Origin: Tubiluchus corallicola
Taxonomy: Eukaryota > Priapulida > Priapulimorpha > Priapulimorphida > Tubiluchidae
DNA length: 64,000 nt
Assembly (NCBI GenBank): GCA_030141605.1
Contig: JAQGDQ010000101.1
Location: 253,017-317,016 of the forward strand
Reading direction: 5' to 3'
The notes beneath the pieces were generated by a model. It worked only from the letters and a program-made list of their open reading frames with translations. It searched no databases and had not been told where the DNA came from. This document shows positions 58,160-64,000 of the stretch, one piece after another. The position numbers were made by a program, and so were the translations under genes. Each line of letters opens with the position of its first letter. Within the stretch, counting starts at the first letter, position 1.

Positions 58160-58895
58160 GCTGTACTGCCTGTTTACTCTTTCTTAAACCATTAACATGA
58201 AACAAAGGCCTTTTTCTAAAAAGCCTCGTGTAAAATGCGCTAAAATTTTCCCGCATTTCCCGCAATACTGCCTGTTTATCCTTTCTTAAACTATTAACAT
58301 GAAACAAAGGCTTTTTGTCTAGAAAACTTCGTGTAAAATGCGCTAAAATTTTCCCGCATTCTCCGCAATACTGCCTGCTTAACCTTTCTTAAACTATTAA
58401 CATGAAACAAAGGCTTTTTTTCTAGAAAACTTCGTGTAAAATGCGCTAAAATTTTCCCGCATTCTCCGCAATACTGCTTGTTTACACTTTCTTAAACTAT
58501 TAACATGAAACAAAGGCTTTTTTCAAGAAAACTTCGTGTAAAATGCGCTAAAATTTTCCCGCATTCTCCGTAATACTGCCTGCTTAACCTTTCTTAAACT
58601 ATTAACATGAAACAAAGGCTTTTTTCTAGAAAACTTCGTGTAAAATGCGCTAAAATTTTCCCGCATTCTCCGCAATACTGCCTGCTTAACCTTTCTTAAA
58701 CTATTAACATGAAACAAAGGCTTTTTTCTAGAAAGCCTCGTGTAAAATGCGCTGAAATTTCGCGCAAAAAATTTTCCCGCATTTCGCGCAATACTGCTTG
58801 TTTACCCTTTCTTAAACCGTTAACATGAAACAAAGGTTTTTTTCTAGAAAGCCTCGTGTAAAATGCGCTAAAATTTTCCCGCATTTCCCGCAATA
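58160..58895. repeat. ~102-bp minisatellite with TTTCCCGC boxes, 7 copies
   Basis: Unit: ACTGCCTGTTTACCCTTTCT, TAAACTATTAACATGAAACA, AAGGCTTTTTTCTAGAAAAC, TTCGTGTAAAATGCGCTAAA, ATTTTCCCGCATTCTCCGCA. ATGAAACAAAGG recurs at about 58196, 58299, 58401, 58505, 58607, 58708 and 58824. Each copy keeps TTTTCCCGCAT, an E2F-like box. Minus-strand frames over it are artefacts of the repeat. Confidence 0.95.
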
Positions 58896-59462
58896 CGAAT
58901 ACAACGTAATGAGTTCGGATATTGCGGAAGCAACTTTTGCGGTTGTGAAAACGTTCGCACAGAAAAATCTGTATGCGTGTATCTGTGTGAACACTGAATT
59001 TAATTTTGGAAAGTCGACTTTAATGCATTTTTTACGAAAAAGTATGAAGCAACAATAATCCTAATAGTTTCATACTTATAATAGACAGTTTATTGAGTAA
59101 CAACGTAAAGAGAACAAAAAAAGACATTGATCCTGTAACATAGGTTGCAACGACTCAAACATAGCGGGGACGATAATGCCAAAAAAAGACAATACTAACA
59201 AAAGCACAATGATAACGAAAACACAATATTAATGTGGACAATTTTGTGCACTTTCATTTTTTACTGACGGAGTAATATTTAATAAGCATTTCACTTGTCA
59301 CAGTAATAGTAATGCTAATTAATTTATTTTATCAATACATGAAGATGGTGAAACCTTAGCGCAATTTCCAATTGAAGCCAAGCTAAGATTTGCATAATTA
59401 GTAAAATAACGCAGCAATATCTTTTTTGTAGTGTAAATGTTTTTGTGTTATTTCCCTTCCCA

Positions 59463-59703
59463 GGTGAAGTGGTTCTCGCTCTAAAAGTCACATTTGTTGC
59501 ACTAATAGCAGCGTGTAGTGATCATTCCAATGTTTATCACAAGAGGGAGCCACGTGTTCAGTTTCGTCATTATCGCGCATTCTCTCCAGTAGCCGAAGCC
59601 ATATTTGCTACACTGACTGCAGCGTGTAGTGACTTCGTGAATGTTTATCGCAAGAGGAGCCACGAATTCAGTTTCGTCATTTTCGCGCATTCTTGCGTGT
59701 AGC
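59463..59703. repeat. 111-bp tandem pair
   Basis: GTGTAGTGA...AATGTTTATC.CAAGAGG...AGTTTCGTCATT.TCGCGCATTC occurs twice with a 111-base period. As 111 is divisible by three, an 85-codon frame (59445-59702) runs through both units, but no domain is recognisable. Confidence 0.75.
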
Positions 59704-60405
59704 CAAATATGTCGTGAACTTTGTTAAAGTTCAACAAGGGAATATTATAATGTGCTTATACATTAGTCTATCCAATCGACACTACTTTTTCTTCGACAAA
59801 ATGTGAATGGTGAACTGATACTTGCTAGAATTATGAACTACTTTTTTCACGAGTTTGATACTTGACTTCTGCATTACTCGGTTGTTTGTTCATCAGATTT
59901 AATTACACTGATGTAATGAAAGATTTGTATATTTCTTTTCGAAGTTGGATATCATTTTGTGATTTGTTTTGAGTGAACTCTTACTGATTTCTCATGGAAA
60001 ATGAGATTCGTGACATGGAGGAACCATCCGGATGGATTATCTCCTCGGATTAAAAGTAAACAGTAAGTTGAATCAGCCATTTACCTTGCAGACTCCGACC
60101 TTGATTAATCTTATAAATTGACGTCTACAAGTGTAGTGGTTCACACGTGTATAACATGCTGCTGCCATCTAGTGCGAGTTTTGTAAAGCTACCGCTCGCT
60201 GACTTGCTACTTACCCTCTTATTTGCCTGCTTACTTTCAAATAATAGTTCTAGTTCTAGATTAACACCTGTAATTAAGATTTTGCTGTTTTTCATCCAGT
60301 TAATTATTTATTAAGATACAGCATAGCAAAATCTTAGTGTTTTTCTGTTACTTACGGCCCACAATAGTTGGCATGTGGTTAGGTGGGGCCAAATTGTTGG
60401 ACATG
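59704..60405. other. No feature seen
   Basis: AT-rich sequence without exon or repeat signature. Confidence 0.4.
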
Positions 60406-60409
60406 GAAG

Positions 60410-60560
60410 AATATGGGACGTTTGGAGTGGAAATTTTCCACTAGGAGGCAAAAACCGAAAAATCGATTTTGGGAACAGAAGTGCATCAAGTGTCTAGGAA
60501 TAGTTCCGTGTAGCATATCAAGTGAAAGGTCTCGAAGAGGCGAATCGAATGGCTAGCATA
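60410..60560 (+). repeat. Dispersed repeat F, copy 1
   Basis: GGGACGTTTGGAGTGGAAAT, AGGAGGCAAAAACCGAAAAA, GGGAACAGAAGTGCATCAAG and ATATCAAGTGAAAGGTCTCG are repeated at 62702-62855. Confidence 0.9.
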
Positions 60561-61112
60561 GTACCATAATGAGATGATGAAAAGAAAATTTGAAAGCGAT
60601 AATGATGCATTTACATCCGATTCTACAACGACAACAACTCAACTACCTAATTCTAGTTGCAGAACAATATGGAATGGAAACATTTAATAAAAGAATATTT
60701 ATGAACGCTGGATTTAAAGAAGCATCGAGGATATTTAATTTTACGTGTGTTGTGTAGTAAAAAAAACAATTAAAAAGTGATTAAAAACAGACTGGCTAGC
60801 ACAGCCTAAATTTCCCGAATCGTTTTTGACCGACCTTAAATACCTAAACAGATCACCCGTATCTTCTATCGCAATCATACTCCTTCTCTATCATTATAAA
60901 CTGGGTAATAAAGTATTATGGCACGTTTTTGTAAAGGCAAGTAATAATATTCTGTTTCTGATACTTGTGATACTGTGAGTCATTAGGTGAGACTAACGTA
61001 TTTACAGTATCAGCTCTATTCAAACAGTATCTCATGTAAACATTAGTTTACAACTTTTAGACATTAACATTCTTGATTTAGTCTTCTCATATGAAAAAAG
61101 AGCATACAATAC

Positions 61113-61460
61113 CCATTTCTTTTCATTGTGTTGAAGTTCCAAGTCGTAAAATACAAGATTGTAGTTATCTCTCCCAAGATGCTGATTGAGGCTCTTTATT
61201 GGGCCCTCCCATTCTGTGTAATGTGATTTATCAAAAGCAGTAACAATCACAGGTCGACTTCTTGTTTCACCAAAAGATGGCTCTTTAGCTATCTCACTGC
61301 TCATGTACGTTTGCACTGTAGGAATGCTTTGTCTACTGGACGCAGTCCATCTTGAGGAAATATCTGGTAATCTTCTGTTATCTGGTAAACCAGGTTGTCT
61401 GGCTGACTTGAGCATTGATAATGGTACTGTGCCTTGGGGTTGTCGTGTACAGGAGACCAA
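61113..61460 (-). CDS. Candidate exon, DUF1647-like secretory protein
   Basis: Minus-strand frame from 61460: a Ser/Pro/Arg-rich stretch (residues 1-65), then RPVIVTAFDKSHYTEWEGPI, KSLNQHL and YNLVFYDLELQHNEKKW, ending at a possible GTATTG donor. PVIVTA...H..E..G.I.S...H and YDL.L are typical of DUF1647-type, glycosyltransferase-like proteins of invertebrates. Immediately upstream, in another frame, is AMLTAFIVFGLLYTTTP, which would suit a type II membrane anchor after a TTTTTCAG acceptor at about 61494. The link between the two frames (short intron or frameshift) is not resolved. Other exons were not identified. Confidence 0.45.
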
Positions 61461-61599
61461 AAACGATGAATGCAGTTAGCATGGCGAAGGTGCTGAAAAA
61501 CACGCGTTGAAGTCCCGAAAAAAAGTAGCCCTTCAGCAAACTTACTTAAAACTATAATTTTCGCATGAACATATTTATTTTTCAGCACATAATAAACAA

Positions 61600-62700
61600 T
61601 GCAGCTCTATAATTGTTCAGTATGTAACTAAAGTTTTTTTGCTTGCATATGTTACACGCAAAGTGTGAAGTAAAATAAATGGCTAAGTATTTTATGGAGT
61701 GTCAAAACAAACAAGGTCAAAAATGGTGTCTATTTTAATTTCTTCTACACTTTTCCTGGGAATTACATATAATATAAAAGTTTCATTAGGTAAATCTTGT
61801 AATTCTTTTGTCACGGGCACACTGTTCCTAGGCATTTTACGGAAGGGTGAATTTAGGCAACTATATTATTTAACTTTTAAATTTATTTCATACATTTAAA
61901 AGAACATAACATAATAAAAAATAAAACACTCAGCCATGCTATAAAATTACAAAGAAATAACTAAAATAGGAGTAATCTATCTACTTTTTTGCGTTAAAAA
62001 GCTAGTAGGAAAAGGTAAAAAGGCATATTTCAAGCAAACGTTCAGCAAGTTGTTCGTGATTATTTCATTCAAACATTGTTGACTACTGAAGAGTGTTGCG
62101 TTTTTGCATCTGGTACGTGATTCGTTAAAGCTTGGTCGTATTGTGTATGTCGTTGTTGACACATTTACCTTTAAAAGTTATCACAGGCCACAATTTTCAG
62201 TTTAGGAAACCATGATAAAGCCCGATTTTTCACTTTCCTAATACATTTCGGTATATAATACACTGTTACATGGTTGGGGCTTCATTTATTCAAAATGAAT
62301 GAAGGAATCTACTACAACAATGCACGTTCTTAATTTTTTAAAAAAAAACGAATAATGACAACAGCAAACGTTTCCCATGATTTTCTAATAGAAACCATTT
62401 TAAGTGAGAAAAATGGACGGGCCGGACACAAATCATGCTAGTACTTCCATTTTAGTTGCATATCATAATGTGGATACAGAAACTCCTAACTATTCGTAGC
62501 TTAAAAGAAGCATTTTACATAGGATTAGAAAAGAGCAATTAGTGCAATGAATAAAGTTACCAAGTGACGAAAAATGCTAGCAATTAATTAAATAAGCTAA
62601 GTGATTATAACGTCAGGGCGAAAAAGCATCATTGCCCAATGGTGCACGATGTTACCGTTGTTCCAACAAAAAGCAATCATATAACACCTGTATAAGAAGG
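61600..62700. other. No feature seen
   Basis: AT-rich DNA. Frames at 61699-61899 and 61977-62162 are short and unsupported. Confidence 0.4.
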
Positions 62701-62701
62701 A

Positions 62702-62855
62702 AATAGGACGTTTGGAGTGGAAATTTTCTATTAGGAGGCAAAAACCGAAAAATCGGTTTTGGGAACAGAAGTGCATCAAGTGTCTATGAATAGTACCGTG
62801 TAGCATATCAAGTGAAAGGTCTCGATGAAGCGAATCAAATGTGCTACTAAGTGAA
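62702..62855 (+). repeat. Dispersed repeat F, copy 2
   Basis: About 93% identical by eye to 60410-60560, same orientation. Confidence 0.9.
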
Positions 62856-62859
62856 CTGT

Positions 62860-63630
62860 TTGACATACTTTTCTGATGTTATATTATGCAATCCCATAAT
62901 TATTTTAAAATCGACTAGTATATCTCATTCTTGCCACTCAGTTATGCACGTATTTTTATTTTCTATAAAAGCATTTAGGATATCAATAAAACAATGAACT
63001 CACCTGCTTATTTGAATTTCTTATTTATTTTAAAACAGACTAAGCTATTTTACGCATTGCAATGCCAGGTAAACATGCCAGACTTCCAAAACGCATTTTG
63101 CAATTTTATGAAATTTAACGCATATTGTACGCCACAGAAATGCATAATGTAATAACAAAATTCTAACCGATAATATAGCAACAAGCAGAATAAACGTTAC
63201 TTGGTACAATTTTTTTATATATAGTAAAATAATTTTGATTTTGGAATACGAAACTAGTGCGCATTACCCACGTGACTCATTCGCATCACAACCTTTTATC
63301 GCAATACCGCCAGCCTAATGAGTCAATAAGACAAATGACTACTCAATCTCCGCAAAAGAATTTTGCACACAAGCCAACAACAACCAACACCACATCTCCC
63401 ATGCCACGATACACGCACCACACCACCTAACCGGTATCAACCCTCATCAACCACACTGTAACTGTGTCCACGCATTATTGCCTAACTTTGCAGATATCTC
63501 ATTGAAAGGTGCTGCCACCTTCGTTTTCGGATCATGCACGCATGGGCAGCAGGCTGCTTAGTTTCCCTGCCATTGTTCTCAGTTTGCGCTGTTAAGAGTA
63601 GATGGTCGGGGGCGTGTCAAGTCACCTACC
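62860..63630. other. No feature seen
   Basis: AT-rich then mixed composition (63290-63600), with no exon, RNA gene or repeat recognised. Confidence 0.35.
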
Positions 63631-63634
63631 TTTA

Positions 63635-63800
63635 CGGTGAATACTTTAGTAATTCGGGGAATATGTTAATAATACAGTGAATACTTATATTAATATGGTG
63701 AATACGATACTACTAAGGTGAACACCTTAATAATACGGTTAATACGTTAGTAATACATTGAACTCATGTAAAATATATAGTGAATACTGTAGTAATTATG
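63635..63800. repeat. Degenerate GGTGAATAC...TAATA tandem repeat
   Basis: About seven or eight imperfect units of ACGGTGAATACNTTANTAAT, 20-30 bases each. An old decayed minisatellite. Confidence 0.7.
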
Positions 63801-64000
63801 TGACGTTTGTACGGTGATATGATTACGTTATGTTTACGAATAGCATCGTATGTCTTCAGCTGTGCTGTAGCAATAAAGACGTTTGTGTAATTTGATTAAG
63901 ATCTTCACTGTGTTATGCGCCAAAATTAATTCTCACCCTCTGAAGGCGTAATAACCCATCTTAATCCTAATGCTAGTGCACACGCGATACCATCCACATT

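Overview
This is eukaryotic, almost certainly metazoan, nuclear DNA. It is AT-rich, with GT-AG introns, AATAAA polyadenylation signals, long microsatellites and many decayed transposable elements. Nothing prokaryotic is visible. Intron-rich host genes, Ty3/Gypsy elements, a CR1/L2-like LINE relic and THAP-domain sequences fit an aquatic invertebrate or basal deuterostome. The species cannot be named from this window.

Left part (1-15.8 kb): a short terminal exon of an unrecognised plus-strand gene (707-790) with its 3' UTR, then the 5' half of a SCAF4/SCAF8 homologue on the plus strand. SCAF proteins bind the RNA polymerase II C-terminal domain. Nine exons (5529-14695) can be joined in phase. 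They encode the complete CTD-interacting domain, a proline run, a Gln/Leu-rich middle and the arginine-rich linker that precedes the RRM in this family. The RRM exons were not found in the window. SCAF introns carry a ~248-bp tandem duplication, a 25-28-bp minisatellite, a degenerate TGCC/GGCA array and one pogo-like transposon end.

15.8-24.2 kb: an 8.48-kb Ty3/Gypsy-type LTR retrotransposon in the gene's orientation, with both LTRs. Its pol order is PR-INT-RT-RNase H, with integrase upstream of reverse transcriptase. This copia-like order is the hallmark of the Gmr1 group. One in-frame TAA is all that separates INT from RT. This is the most striking feature of the window.

24.2-46.1 kb: a mosaic of dispersed repeats. 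Repeat A (about 25.9-29.2 kb) is the empty-site paralogue of repeat B (about 36.8-38.3 plus 43.9-45.8 kb). B is split by a second, conventional-order, minus-strand Ty3/Gypsy element with 155-bp LTRs, a TAAG target duplication, one frameshift and one nonsense codon. Also here are TTACC and TAGG arrays, a minus-strand LINE RT relic, a CpG-rich promoter-like block followed by a two-exon THAP relic with two in-frame stops, a Harbinger-like MITE with a TAA duplication, and four copies of a repeat tail (family R).

46-64 kb: more paired dispersed repeats (about 1.3 kb and 0.4 kb), a second broken THAP gene split across 50.4 and 54.65 kb, a ten-copy 73-bp minisatellite with CRE-like TGACGTCA sites, a seven-copy ~102-bp minisatellite with E2F-like TTTCCCGC sites, and a minus-strand candidate exon of a secretory-pathway protein near 61.1-61.5 kb. 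Most of the window is transposon and repeat. The only host gene supported at length is SCAF.
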